From Hyphomonas pacifica (lineage in GTDB: Bacteria; Pseudomonadota; Alphaproteobacteria; Caulobacterales; Hyphomonadaceae): a stretch of 58,823 bases of DNA. The position numbers and the translations under genes were made by a program. This document shows, piece by piece, positions 28,754-37,739 of this stretch. Under the pieces are notes generated by a model, which did not search any database, had not been told where the DNA came from, and saw only the letters and a program-made list of their open reading frames with translations. The stretch covers positions 1 to 58,823 of the forward strand of contig NZ_AWFA01000014.1 of NCBI RefSeq assembly GCF_000682675.1. Reading direction: 5' to 3'. The stretch's first letter is position 1. Each line of letters starts with the position of its first letter.

Positions 28754-29377
28754 TCAACCGTGACCGGCCATACGCAGGAAGCGGTTGCGCAGGTCAGCAT
28801 CGGATTTGAATACGCCGGTGAACTGGGTCGTGATCGTGCTGACATCCTTGTGGTGGACGCCGCGTGTGGACATGCACTCATGCACGGCATCAATCAGCAC
28901 GGCCGTACCCATGGGCGCCAGGCTTTCCGTGATGGCATCACAGATCTGGGCGGTCATGGTTTCCTGTGTCTGTAGGCGCTTGGAGAAAATCTCTACAACG
29001 CGGGCCAGTTTGGAAATGCCAACAACGGCTTCAGACGGCATATAGGCGACATAGGCCTTGCCGAGGAAGGGTGCCATATGGTGTTCACAATGGCTCTCAA
29101 CCTCAATATTGCGCAGCATGACGATGTCGTCATAGCCCTGCACATCTTCAAAGGTGCGGGAGAGATACTTTACCGGATCTTCCTCATAACCGGAAAACCA
29201 TTCCTTGTAAGCATTCACGACACGTTTGGGCGTATCGAGCAGGCCTTCGCGGCGCGGATCGTCGCCAGCCCATGCAATAAGGGTCCGTACGGCCTCTTCG
29301 GCCTCTTCAACAGACGGACGTTTAACAGGGTCGGCGCGCGACATATCTTTTTTTGGAGTGATGGCATCCATGGCCAT
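28754..29377 (-). CDS. folE: GTP cyclohydrolase I
   Basis: A 207-residue enzyme converting GTP to 7,8-dihydroneopterin triphosphate, the first step of folate (tetrahydropterin) synthesis. The zinc ligands appear in [20 protein letters not shown] (Cys, His) and in [12 protein letters not shown] (second Cys). [20 protein letters not shown] is the classical central signature. GAAGGAAA lies about ten bases before the ATG. The long leader upstream (to about 29480) could carry folate-responsive regulation. Confidence 0.97.
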   Translation of the reverse strand: MAMDAITPKKDMSRADPVKRPSVEEAEEAVRTLIAWAGDDPRREGLLDTPKRVVNAYKEWFSGYEEDPVKYLSRTFEDVQGYDDIVMLRNIEVESHCEHHMAPFLGKAYVAYMPSEAVVGISKLARVVEIFSKRLQTQETMTAQICDAITESLAPMGTAVLIDAVHECMSTRGVHHKDVSTITTQFTGVFKSDADLRNRFLRMAGHG

Positions 29378-29741
29378 AATAGAAGTTTCCTTCGACTGAG
29401 GGACGGGGGTCGAGCCGAGGCTTGGTCTGGGAAAGCATCTGCTCCCCTGCCCGGACTTAACGCCCGCCCGGAGTTGATACCCTCAGGGCGATGAGCGGAA
29501 CATAATGGCCGTAAAGCCCCGTTTCCAGCGATTTCTACGGTGACGCGGCGTGAATGGATCCCAATAAACTTGGCGTGATGACTGCGGAATGCTATCGAAA
29601 GGCCATGCTTGATCTGCGTTATGCCCTCTGTCCTGCCTGTTGCTGTTGCCGTTAGAGCCTCAACCGGCCATTAGGGCTGGCTATATATATGTGTGTGTAG
29701 CCAGCGATATCGCAGACTTCGAAAAACCGAGCGACCATCAG
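29378..29741. other. Divergent leader region between folE and cysS
   Basis: No gene is supported here. On the minus strand the folE leader (29400-29480) is GC-rich with the segments GGGCAGGGGAGCAGATGC and CCCAGACC, which faintly recall folate-sensing folE leaders; I cannot confirm this by eye. On the plus strand a strong hairpin precedes cysS at 29676-29705. Confidence 0.4.
29676..29705 (+). promoter_or_regulatory. Strong hairpin in the cysS leader
   Basis: Perfect 8-bp arms GCTGGCTA and TAGCCAGC flank TATATATGTGTGTG, whose halves can extend the stem with A-U and G-U pairs. It lies 36 bases upstream of the cysS ATG, with no T-run after it, so it is more likely a leader structure than a terminator. 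Confidence 0.5.
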
Positions 29742-31127
29742 ATGACAATCCGACTTTATGACACCGCTGGGCGCGAAAAGCGCGTCTTTGAACCGCAAGA
29801 CCCAAAGCGGGTGACGATGTATGTCTGCGGCCCGACGGTTTATAATTATGCCCATATCGGCAATGCCCGCCCGCCTATCACATTTGATGTGCTGCGCCGC
29901 GTTTTGTCCCATGCCTATGGCAAGGACGCGGTCGTCTATGCGCGCAATATTACCGACATTGAAGACAAGATCATCAAGGCGAGTCAGGAAAGCGGCGAGC
30001 CGATTTCTGCGATCACGAAAAAGTTTGCCGATATCTATAATGCGGATGTGGCAGCCCTCAATGTGATGCCGCCCAGCATTGAGCCTTGGGCAACAGGCCA
30101 TGTCGGCGAGATGATTGAAATCATCGGGAAGCTGGTCCGCAAGGGCTATGCCTATGTTGGCAAGGAAGGCGTCTGGTTCGCGGTCAAGCAGATGCCGGAC
30201 TATGGCAAGCTGTCTGGGCGCAAGCTTGAAGATAATGAAGCCGGTGCCCGTGTCGCTGTGGATGAAGACAAGCGCGACCCGGCTGATTTCGCGCTCTGGA
30301 AATTCGCCAAGCCTGGTGAGCCGGAAGACGCGATCTGGGACAGCCCATGGGGCAGGGGCCGTCCTGGCTGGCATATAGAATGCTCCGCCATGGCCGCGAA
30401 ACATCTCGGCAAGACGATCGACATTCATGGTGGTGGCATAGACTTGCAATTCCCGCATCATGAGAATGAGATCGCGCAATCGGAATGCGCGCATGGCCAA
30501 CAGATGGCCCGCTACTGGATGCATAATGGCTTTCTCGACATGGGCGGGGAGAAGATGTCGAAATCACTCGGTAATGTCGTACTGGTGCATGAGCTGCTTG
30601 AGGCATGGCCCGGCGAAGTCTTGCGCTTTGCCATGCTGAGTGGGCATTACCGCGCGCCGCTGGACTGGACAGAAGATCTTCTGAAACAGGCCAAGACAAC
30701 GCTGGACCGTATCTATGGTGCCCTGCGCCGGGTATGGGAGGCGGAAGGCGGCAAGGCCCGTGACAAGGGCGTGCTGCGCGCCCTGCAGGATGATCTCAAC
30801 ACGCCGGTGGCACTGGCGGAGCTTTCCCGTCTGGCAGGTGAGGCGAACACAGCTGCAGATCAGAAGGATGACGCCGCGATGGCCGAGGCCCGCGCGGACC
30901 TGCTGGCAGCCGGCGAGCTGCTGGGCCTGCTGACATTGATGCCGAAAGCCTGGGAGCAGGGCGGCGATGATGATGGCAATGCGCGAATCGATGCGCTGGT
31001 TCAGGCGCGGATTGATGCCCGTGCTGCAAAAAACTGGGCAGAAGCAGACCGCATTCGTGATGAGCTGGCAGCCGAAGGCATTGAAATCATGGACGGCGCG
31101 GGTAGATCGACTTGGCGGCGCATGTAA
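29742..31127 (+). CDS. cysS: Cysteinyl-tRNA synthetase
   Basis: A 461-residue class I synthetase of usual length. Zinc ligands are in YVCGPTVYN, HIECSAMAAKHLG and FPHHENEIAQSE. The HIGH-type motif is YAHIGNARPP and the KMSKS motif is GEKMSKSLGN. It charges tRNA-Cys. I chose the ATG at 29742 because the family begins with IRLYDT; the frame upstream to 29640 encodes no family sequence and covers the leader hairpin. An intrinsic terminator follows. Confidence 0.97.
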   Translation: MTIRLYDTAGREKRVFEPQDPKRVTMYVCGPTVYNYAHIGNARPPITFDVLRRVLSHAYGKDAVVYARNITDIEDKIIKASQESGEPISAITKKFADIYNADVAALNVMPPSIEPWATGHVGEMIEIIGKLVRKGYAYVGKEGVWFAVKQMPDYGKLSGRKLEDNEAGARVAVDEDKRDPADFALWKFAKPGEPEDAIWDSPWGRGRPGWHIECSAMAAKHLGKTIDIHGGGIDLQFPHHENEIAQSECAHGQQMARYWMHNGFLDMGGEKMSKSLGNVVLVHELLEAWPGEVLRFAMLSGHYRAPLDWTEDLLKQAKTTLDRIYGALRRVWEAEGGKARDKGVLRALQDDLNTPVALAELSRLAGEANTAADQKDDAAMAEARADLLAAGELLGLLTLMPKAWEQGGDDDGNARIDALVQARIDARAAKNWAEADRIRDELAAEGIEIMDGAGRSTWRRM

Positions 31128-31236
31128 TTCCACTGCACTTGGGCGATGACGAAAACTTCAATTGACCTTAACAGGCCGCTCCTGTGTGTTCGGGCCAAGG
31201 CCTGAGCGCCCCGTTTTCAATGCATGACAAACCTTT

Positions 31237-31279
31237 AGCCGCTTGCTCCGCGAGCCCCGTGGAACAAGCGGCTTTTTTT
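31237..31279 (+). terminator. Intrinsic terminator after cysS
   Basis: The 9-bp stem AGCCGCTTG/CAAGCGGCT has a 19-base loop and is followed by a run of T. It sits about 110 bases after the cysS stop. Confidence 0.82.
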
Positions 31280-31332
31280 GTCGCTCTCCTGCAGTCTTGC
31301 GCGCGGCCCGACCTGACGCCATGTTTCCGGCC

Positions 31333-31791
31333 ATGAGCGAATTGTATCACAACCGCATTCTTGAGCTGGCGGCAGGGATTCCGAATACGGGAGACCTTGA
31401 TGGTGCTGAAGGCTCTGTCCTGAAGGTCTCGCGTGTATGCGGGTCAACTGTGAAGGTAGACCTGACGCTGGACGCGGCCGGCGAGAAGATCGCGGCGATT
31501 GCGGTTGATCCGAAGGCCTGCGCCTTGGGGCAGGCGGCAACGTCCATTCTGGCAGAGCATGCCGTTGGCGCGAGAGTGGAAGAGGTGATCGCCGCGCGCG
31601 ACGCGCTGAAAGCCATGCTGAAAGAGGGCGGGCCGCCACCGGAAGGCCGCTTCTGGGAATTGCGACACCTGGAACCGGTTGCCGACTATCCCCCACGCCA
31701 AACCTCCACTCTGCTGGCCTTCGAAGCCGCTGTCGCTGCAATTGAAGAAGTGCTCGCAAAGCGCCGTGAAAAGCAAGAGGCGGCTGGCTGA
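31333..31791 (+). CDS. NifU/IscU-like iron-sulfur cluster scaffold family protein
   Basis: A 152-residue protein with the NifU N-terminal fold. Two of the three cluster-binding cysteines are visible (SRVCGSTVKVDL and DPKACALGQAAT). The third, normally in a R-x-x-C-x-L-P-W context, is replaced by PPRQTSTLLAFEA. As I recall, this variant is widespread in alphaproteobacteria, so it may be a carrier or partner rather than a full scaffold. An alternative start at 31321 exists; neither has a clear ribosome-binding site. It ends one base before yidD. Confidence 0.82.
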   Translation: MSELYHNRILELAAGIPNTGDLDGAEGSVLKVSRVCGSTVKVDLTLDAAGEKIAAIAVDPKACALGQAATSILAEHAVGARVEEVIAARDALKAMLKEGGPPPEGRFWELRHLEPVADYPPRQTSTLLAFEAAVAAIEEVLAKRREKQEAAG

Positions 31792-31792
31792 C

Positions 31793-32119
31793 ATGGCCAG
31801 TGTGCGCCGCCGGGCCGCCTATGCATTGCTTTGGGTCTACAAGCGTGGGCCTAGCCAGATTTTCTATGCCTTTGGGGCGCGGTGCCAGCATACTCCAACC
31901 TGCAGCGAATATGGCGCGGAATGCGTCGCGAGGCATGGCTGGTGGCCGGGTTTCTGGATGACGCTCGCAAGGTTCATACGCTGCCGTCCTGGTGGCAGTC
32001 ATGGCCGTGATCCGGCGCCGGAAACCCTACCGGATGTGCCTTTCTGGCAGCCTTGGCGATATGGCGAGTGGTCTGCCCGCAAGGTGATTGCCCGAATTGA
32101 TCAATCCGGAAAGACGTGA
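31793..32119 (+). CDS. yidD: Membrane protein insertion efficiency factor YidD
   Basis: A 108-residue protein with the conserved core YKRGPSQIFYAFGARCQHTP, CSEYGAECVARHG and RCRPGG. YidD is a small amphipathic inner-membrane-associated protein that assists YidC. It is separated by one base from the NifU-like gene and is probably co-translated with it. The usual rnpA/yidC neighbours are absent. The C-terminal ~25 residues extend beyond the family core. Confidence 0.93.
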   Translation: MASVRRRAAYALLWVYKRGPSQIFYAFGARCQHTPTCSEYGAECVARHGWWPGFWMTLARFIRCRPGGSHGRDPAPETLPDVPFWQPWRYGEWSARKVIARIDQSGKT

Positions 32120-32415
32120 CATAAGCCCGCGCATGAACGCTTTTCGTTGTCTTCCGGGCCCGGCTGGGCTGACCACACGAACTCGCCGGGGTGCCTGACG
32201 CGCTGTCTGGCTGCGCTTTTGCGCGCCCGCTTCAAGCACCCATAAACAGCCCCGATAAAGTCCCGGAACAGCTCCGAAATGCCCTAACTGCATCCTCAAA
32301 GCATATGGGGTGGGAAATCTGGTGAAGTCGCGTTAAGCAATCGCCGGAATAAGGGCCTGACCGGATCCGATATTGCCGCGTCCTGAAGGCGCACCCTGCA
32401 CGAAAAGATTAGACC
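32120..32415. other. Intergenic leader of thrS without recognisable gene
   Basis: About 300 bases. I see a 10-base palindrome CCGGGCCCGG at 32153-32162 and several GC-rich short inverted repeats, but no tRNA, known riboswitch or convincing frame. An RNA gene cannot be excluded. The thrS promoter is presumably in the AT-richer second half. Confidence 0.4.
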
Positions 32416-34383
32416 ATGATCAAAGTATCCCTGCCTGATGGCTCCGTCCGAGAATATGAAGAGGGCGCGTCGCCCTTCGATGTCGCCAAATCCATTTCCA
32501 ACTCTCTCGCCAAGAAGGCGCTGGCCGCCCGTGTCGATGGGGAGCTGAGAGACCTGATGCGTCCGCTGGAGGGCGATGCGAAGGTTGAGATTGTCACGGC
32601 GAATGATGATGACGGCCTGGAACTGATCCGACACGATGCTGCCCACGTGCTGGCACAGGCGGTTCAGGATCTGTATCCCGACACGCAGGTCACGATCGGT
32701 CCGGTGATTGATGACGGCTTCTATTACGACTTCGCCCGTGAGGAGCCCTTCTCCACGGAAGATTTCGAGAAGATCGAGAAGAAAATGGCCGAGATTGTGG
32801 ATGCCGACTATCCGATCGTCCGCGAGGTCTGGGACAAGGACGAGGCCATAGAGACGTTCAAGAAGATCGGCGAGGACTACAAGGCGCAGATCATCGACGA
32901 CATCATCCCGCCGGGCGAGGCCATCACGGTTTATCGTCAGGGCGACTGGTTTGACCTCTGCCGCGGACCGCACCTGCCCTCGACGGGCAAGCTGCCGAAA
33001 GCGTTCAAGCTGATGAAGCTGGCCGGCGCGTATTGGCGCGGCGACTCGAAGAACGAGATGCTGCAGCGCATGTACGGCACGGCCTGGGCGAATGAGAAAG
33101 ATCTGAAGGCCCATCTGACGCGCCTGGAAGAAGCCGAGAAGCGCGACCACCGGAAACTGGGCGCGCAGCTGGACCTGTTCCACCTGCAGCCTGAAGCGCA
33201 GGGATCCGTCTTCTGGCACCCGAAAGGCTTCATGATCTGGCGCCAGCTGGAAGCCTATATCCGCCGGGCGCAGGACGAGGACGGCTATGTGGAGGTGAAG
33301 ACGCCGCAGCTGCTCGATTCAGTGTTCTGGGAAAAATCCGGCCACTGGGACAAGTTCCGCGAGAACATGTTCGTAGTGCCTGACTTTATCCCGAACACGG
33401 ATGAGGAAGAGGTGAAGATCCCGGCCGAGACGAGCCTCATGGCGTTGAAGCCGATGAACTGCCCGGCCCACGTCCAGATCTTCAAGAACGCCCAGCGCTC
33501 CTATCGTGATCTGCCGATCCGGATGGCGGAATTTGGCTGCTGTCATCGCAATGAGGCGCATGGCGCGCTGCACGGGCTGATGCGCGTGCGCCAGATGACG
33601 CAGGATGATGCGCATATCTTCTGCCGCGAAGATCAGATCGGCGAGGAAACGCTGCGCTTTCTGAAGCTGTTCTCGCGCGTCTATGGCGACTTTGGCCTAT
33701 CGGACATTTCCTACAAGTTGGCGACGCGGCCCGAAGTACGCGGTGGCACAGACGAGAACTGGGACCGCGCCGAGAAGGCTCTGGCCGATGCGCTGGACGC
33801 TGCCGGCCTGCCCTTCGACATCGCCGAAGGGGAGGGCGCGTTCTACGGTCCGAAACTGGAATTTCACCTGACAGACGCCATCGGGCGGACGTGGCAGTGC
33901 GGCACTTTCCAGCTGGACTATGTGCTGCCGGAGCGTCTCGATGCAGAATATACAGGCTCCGATGGCGCCAAGCACCGGCCGGTCATGCTGCACCGCGCCG
34001 TGTTCGGCACGTTCGAGCGCTTCATGGGTATCCTGATCGAGAACTATGCCGGCACCTTCCCGATGTGGCTTTCGCCGGTTCAGGTCGTGGTAGCCGCCAT
34101 TACGGACGCTGCGAATGACTATGCCGAGGAAGCCGCTGCTGCCCTGCGCAAGGCTGGCCTGCGTGTGGAAACGGATCTTCGGAACGAGAAGATCAACTAC
34201 AAGGTCCGCGAGCACTCCGTGCAGAAAGTTCCGATTATTGCGGTCGTCGGTGGCCGTGAGGCGGAAGAGCGCACGCTGGCCCTGCGTCGTCTGGGCAGCA
34301 ATGCGCAACAGATGATTTCCCTTGACGATGCCTGCGTAGAGCTAGCGCAGGAAGCACTGGCGCCAGACCTGAAGCGCGACTGA
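32416..34383 (+). CDS. thrS: Threonyl-tRNA synthetase
   Basis: A 655-residue class II synthetase of full length. The N-terminal TGS domain (~1-62, [19 protein letters not shown]) is followed by the editing domain with [10 protein letters not shown] and RGPHLPSTG. The catalytic core contains [10 protein letters not shown] (zinc Cys), [30 protein letters not shown] and [17 protein letters not shown]. The anticodon-binding domain ends with [14 protein letters not shown]. No E. coli-style autoregulatory tRNA mimic was evident by eye in the leader. The tRNA-Thr gene at 15750 is one of its substrates. Confidence 0.98.
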   Translation: MIKVSLPDGSVREYEEGASPFDVAKSISNSLAKKALAARVDGELRDLMRPLEGDAKVEIVTANDDDGLELIRHDAAHVLAQAVQDLYPDTQVTIGPVIDDGFYYDFAREEPFSTEDFEKIEKKMAEIVDADYPIVREVWDKDEAIETFKKIGEDYKAQIIDDIIPPGEAITVYRQGDWFDLCRGPHLPSTGKLPKAFKLMKLAGAYWRGDSKNEMLQRMYGTAWANEKDLKAHLTRLEEAEKRDHRKLGAQLDLFHLQPEAQGSVFWHPKGFMIWRQLEAYIRRAQDEDGYVEVKTPQLLDSVFWEKSGHWDKFRENMFVVPDFIPNTDEEEVKIPAETSLMALKPMNCPAHVQIFKNAQRSYRDLPIRMAEFGCCHRNEAHGALHGLMRVRQMTQDDAHIFCREDQIGEETLRFLKLFSRVYGDFGLSDISYKLATRPEVRGGTDENWDRAEKALADALDAAGLPFDIAEGEGAFYGPKLEFHLTDAIGRTWQCGTFQLDYVLPERLDAEYTGSDGAKHRPVMLHRAVFGTFERFMGILIENYAGTFPMWLSPVQVVVAAITDAANDYAEEAAAALRKAGLRVETDLRNEKINYKVREHSVQKVPIIAVVGGREAEERTLALRRLGSNAQQMISLDDACVELAQEALAPDLKRD

Positions 34384-34398
34384 CACAGGAATCATCTG

Positions 34399-35679
34399 GT
34401 GACAGAGGCCGCAGAATACCGAAAGATGCGTGGCATGAGTTACGCACCCTTCCTTGCTGCGGCCTATCTTCTTTGGCCGGTCATGGGGCTGCTGGGCGGG
34501 CAGGGCTATGCGCCGCTGCTCGTCCTGGCGGCCATTCCCGCTCTCTTTATTACTCGGCTAGGTACCAAGCCGGCCATGTACCTGCTGGCGGCCATGGCCT
34601 TTGTGGTCTGGGCGATTCTCAGTGAGATATGGTCACCGGCCTCGCGTGGGTTTGCCTCCGGTAATCTTCTGGAAGGGGACTTTGCTGTTCGATCCGCCGG
34701 TCTGCGGGTCGCTCTGACGCTGGCTTTCAGTACAATCCTGGTTGCCGGTGCCCTCAAGATTGCACAAGGCCGCGCGCAACTGTCCAGCCGTCTGACCCTT
34801 GGCGCGTTTGCCGTGCAGGGACTTCTGGTGTTTTTGAGCGTTTTGCTCGGCAATGAGGTTCTGCCACTCATTTACGGTGATAGTCCCCTGCGGCTTGGGG
34901 AGGGCATGCAAAATATCGGGCGCAACGCGAATGCGTTGGCGCTGGTTCTACCAGTTTTGGTGGCTTATCTGATGGTGCGCCCAACCTTGGCATGGAAGGG
35001 GCTGGCGCTTTTTATCACGCTGGCGAGTGTCATTGCCTTTGCGAGCATCGAAGCCTCAGCTGCCATGATTGGGGCTGTGTTGATGCTGGCGGCATTCGCC
35101 ATTGTTCGCTTCTTCCCTTGCCACGGACTGCGCGCGCTGTTTCTGGCCGTTGCGGGATATGTGGCCTTTGCACCTTTTCTGATTGGCGGCCTTATTTACG
35201 CGCTGGCCAAGGCAGGCATATCCTTGCCGGGGTCGTTCCAGTCCCGTGCGTGGTCTTGGGAGGTGGTTATCGGCAAGATCCAGCAGGCACCGCTCTTCGG
35301 CCATGGCATCGAAGCCTCAAAGACATGGCGTGAGACCTATGCCGATCATCCGGACTGGCTGGCCCTGTTGCCGGACTTCTGGGCCCAATATCCGGTCGTT
35401 CCAGGCCATCCCCATAATATGGCGCTGCAGATATGGGGCGAGACAGGGGCGGTCGGCGCGGCCTTTGCCGCCCTGACCATCGGCCTCATCGGCTGGCGTC
35501 TGCCACCCGCCACAGAGCTGCGCGGGGACATAGGCTATGCGATTGCGGGCATGCTGGCCGTTGCGACATGCCAGTTCAGCTTTTCCTACAGCGTGTGGAA
35601 TGAAGCCTTCTGGGCAAGCCTTGTACTGGCCGTAGGCAGTATCATCCTGCTCGCCCGCCGAGAGAGGGAAGCCTTGTGA
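34399..35679 (+). CDS. O-antigen ligase/polymerase-like membrane protein (Wzy/WaaL superfamily)
   Basis: A 426-residue polytopic inner-membrane protein with about ten to eleven hydrophobic helices. The large periplasmic loop near 285-345 contains APLFGHGIEASKTW and PGHPHNMALQIWGETGAVGAA, the hallmark pattern (GHG...H-N...Q...E-x-G) of O-antigen ligase and polymerase enzymes that use undecaprenyl-linked glycans. The start is GTG with AGGA upstream. The stop overlaps the following glycosyltransferase start (GTGA), so both are likely in one glycan-assembly operon. Confidence 0.85.
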   Translation: MTEAAEYRKMRGMSYAPFLAAAYLLWPVMGLLGGQGYAPLLVLAAIPALFITRLGTKPAMYLLAAMAFVVWAILSEIWSPASRGFASGNLLEGDFAVRSAGLRVALTLAFSTILVAGALKIAQGRAQLSSRLTLGAFAVQGLLVFLSVLLGNEVLPLIYGDSPLRLGEGMQNIGRNANALALVLPVLVAYLMVRPTLAWKGLALFITLASVIAFASIEASAAMIGAVLMLAAFAIVRFFPCHGLRALFLAVAGYVAFAPFLIGGLIYALAKAGISLPGSFQSRAWSWEVVIGKIQQAPLFGHGIEASKTWRETYADHPDWLALLPDFWAQYPVVPGHPHNMALQIWGETGAVGAAFAALTIGLIGWRLPPATELRGDIGYAIAGMLAVATCQFSFSYSVWNEAFWASLVLAVGSIILLARREREAL

Positions 35680-36488
35680 TCATTGTGCCGACGATTACGG
35701 CAATTGTGGTGAGCTATCATACAGGTCCACGCCTGCATGAGTGCCTTTATGCTCTGAAGTCTGATCCGTCGATTGCGGAAGTGATCATCGTCGATAATGG
35801 CAATCCACCCGAGGATGAGGCTTGGCTCGACAGTTTTTCCTGTGACGTGGACAAGGTTCACATCATTCGTGATGGAACAAATCCGGGGTTTGGCGCTGCC
35901 GTAAACAAGGGTGCGGCCGGGGCACTGGGCGAATTGCTGCTGATCATCAATCCGGATGCCGTACTGCGGCGCGGTTCTTTGCCTGTCATGTATGAAGCCA
36001 TGAAGGATCGTCCGCAGCCTGTTCTGGTGGGCGGCAAGATCTTTGACATTCATGGCCGGGAAGAGCGGGGCGGCCGGCGCAAGACGTTGACCTTGATGCG
36101 GGCCATCGGTATCGGCAAATGGACTTTGGAAAATGATCCGCCACCGGAAGATGCCATTGAGGTTGGCGCGGTATCGGGTGCCTTTTTCATGATGGACCGC
36201 AAGGCCTTCCGCGGCATGGGCGGTTTTGACGAAGGCTATTTCCTGCACGTCGAAGATGTAGACCTGTGTCGCCGTGTGCTTCAGCAGGGAGGTTCTGTTG
36301 TGTATGAGCCGCGCGCGGGCGTGCTGCACTATGGCTCAACATCCGATGTGCCTTCCGAGACAGTGCTGGCGCACAAGGCTGACAGTCTGACGCGTTACTT
36401 TCGCAAGTTTGCCTCAGGGCCTCTGGAGAGAGCAATGGTTGCGCTCGTTTCGCCGCTTTTCATCCGTATACTCAAGGCGCGCAGTTAG
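35676..36488 (+). CDS. Family 2 glycosyltransferase (rhamnosyltransferase-like)
   Basis: A 270-residue GT-A fold enzyme. It opens with TAIVVSYHTGPRLHECL, followed by EVIIVDNGN (nucleotide binding), NPGFGAAVNKGA, the INPDAVLRRG metal-binding DxD-like region, and VSGAFFMMDRKAF with FLHVEDVDLCRR, whose ED pair is the likely base. This pattern matches WbbL-type rhamnosyltransferases acting on lipid-linked sugars. The start is GTG, coupled to the O-antigen-ligase-like gene. It converges on the broken cupin gene. Confidence 0.92.
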   Translation: MIIVPTITAIVVSYHTGPRLHECLYALKSDPSIAEVIIVDNGNPPEDEAWLDSFSCDVDKVHIIRDGTNPGFGAAVNKGAAGALGELLLIINPDAVLRRGSLPVMYEAMKDRPQPVLVGGKIFDIHGREERGGRRKTLTLMRAIGIGKWTLENDPPPEDAIEVGAVSGAFFMMDRKAFRGMGGFDEGYFLHVEDVDLCRRVLQQGGSVVYEPRAGVLHYGSTSDVPSETVLAHKADSLTRYFRKFASGPLERAMVALVSPLFIRILKARS

Positions 36489-36523
36489 ACGTTTGGTCGC
36501 CAGTCTGGCGGGGCCATTTCAAA

Positions 36524-36928
36524 TCAGCTGAAGTCAAAGCCGGGCACCACGACGCAACTGATCAGCGTCCATGCGCCGAGGGTCTCCGCCGTTTGCCTAT
36601 GATGGGCAGGCACCACCCCTTGCGGCTGCTGCCCTGCACGCAGGTCAGGGCCCAAGGTTATTTGACGCACCCTTGCCATCAGGCGCGCTCAGTGTCAGCG
36701 ACAAGGCCCGCCTGCATGCCATAGCCAGATCTCGTCTGCGTCGACGCGGTGCCAGGCACATAGCTCGTCGCCTGGCAGCAGATAGTAGATCAGCGTGGCA
36801 GCCGGGCGTTCATCCTCCAGGGTGGCGGACCCGAACGTCTGCCCATAATGCCCGCCCTCCGGATGGGGCGTCAGGTTCAGGAGGCGAATGATTTCATTGG
36901 GGCCAAGGTCCCCTGAAATCGCCGGCAT
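36524..36928 (-). pseudogene. Cupin_5 (DUF985) protein gene with two compensating frameshifts
   Basis: The first 75 or so codons read as a normal DUF985 cupin (LNLTPHPEGGHYGQTF, CAWHRVDADEIWLWHAGG) and then hit a stop near 36695. Family-like sequence continues in a second frame (LSLTLSAPDGKGASNNLG) and then in a third (GPDLRAGQQPQGVVPAHH, then GAWTLISCVVVPGFDF) to a stop at 36524. The first shift is at about 36706, next to GGGCC, and the second at about 36653, within TTGGGCCC. They cancel, so the total length is a multiple of three. This is either a recent double mutation or two homopolymer sequencing errors. DUF985 proteins are small sugar-binding-like cupins of unclear function. The start overlaps the gloB stop by one base (TGATG). 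Confidence 0.8.
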
Positions 36929-37701
36929 CAGAACTTGTCCTTGCGGCCGCGGATCTCAGCGAAGGTGGCGACGGCGTCGCCCGGATGGCCCATGGCGGCC
37001 TGGAGTTCCGGCATGTCGGCGCGCAGGAAGGGGTTCGTGGCGAGCTCCCGGTCGAGGTATGTCGGCACGGTGGGCAGACCCTTGTCGCGGCGTTCGTCGA
37101 TCTGCTTTACATAATCGGCCAGCTCTGCATTGCCGGACTCTATCGTCTCGGCGAAGCGAGCGTTTGCCTGCGTGTATTCATGGGCGCAGTATATCCGCGT
37201 TTCAGGCGGCAGGGCCTTCAGCCTGGAGAGGCTCTCCCACATCATCTCCATCGTGCCCTCGAAGACGCGACCACAGCCGAGCGCAAACAGCGCGTCGCCG
37301 ACAAATGCCTTGTGCTGCTCCGCGAAATGATAGGCGATATGGCCGAGCGTATGGCCCGGCACGTCCAGCACGCGGGCGGTGGCGCGGCCGAATTCCACCG
37401 TCTCGCCGCCGCACAGGCGCACATCAATGCCGGGGATCTTTTCTGCCTCGCCGGCCGGGCCGTAGATGGTGCAGCCCGTCGTTTCTTTGATCTTCAAATT
37501 ACCGCCTGCATGGTCCGGGTGCCAGTGTGTGTTCAGGATGTGGGTGATGTGCCAGCCCATCCGCTTCGCCTCAGCGAGGTACTTGTCGGCGTCGGGCGTA
37601 TCGATGGCCGCCGTCTCGCCAGAATAATGTTCGTGAACGAGATAGCCGTAATTATCGTTCAGACAGGGAAATTGATGTATGTCGAGGATAATCTGCGTCA
37701 T
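36928..37701 (-). CDS. gloB: Hydroxyacylglutathione hydrolase (glyoxalase II)
   Basis: A 257-residue metallo-beta-lactamase-fold enzyme that hydrolyses S-lactoylglutathione to lactate and glutathione in methylglyoxal detoxification. The dinuclear metal site is visible as THWHPDHAGGN, the His in VPGHTLGHIAYH, the bridging Asp in FVGDALFALGCGR, and a late His in IYCAHEYTQANARFA. The C-terminal glutathione-binding domain follows. Its stop overlaps the cupin start. It is divergent from a methyltransferase gene, with only 38 bases between. Confidence 0.96.
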   Translation of the reverse strand: MTQIILDIHQFPCLNDNYGYLVHEHYSGETAAIDTPDADKYLAEAKRMGWHITHILNTHWHPDHAGGNLKIKETTGCTIYGPAGEAEKIPGIDVRLCGGETVEFGRATARVLDVPGHTLGHIAYHFAEQHKAFVGDALFALGCGRVFEGTMEMMWESLSRLKALPPETRIYCAHEYTQANARFAETIESGNAELADYVKQIDERRDKGLPTVPTYLDRELATNPFLRADMPELQAAMGHPGDAVATFAEIRGRKDKF

Positions 37702-37739
37702 CTGGGTCTCCTTGAGACTGAACTAGCATAGAGAGGGCC

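Noticed and set aside
32120..32415. Possible structured RNA upstream of thrS
   Set aside because: Only short GC-rich repeats are visible; no match to tmRNA, SRP RNA, 6S RNA or a tRNA-like domain could be made by eye.
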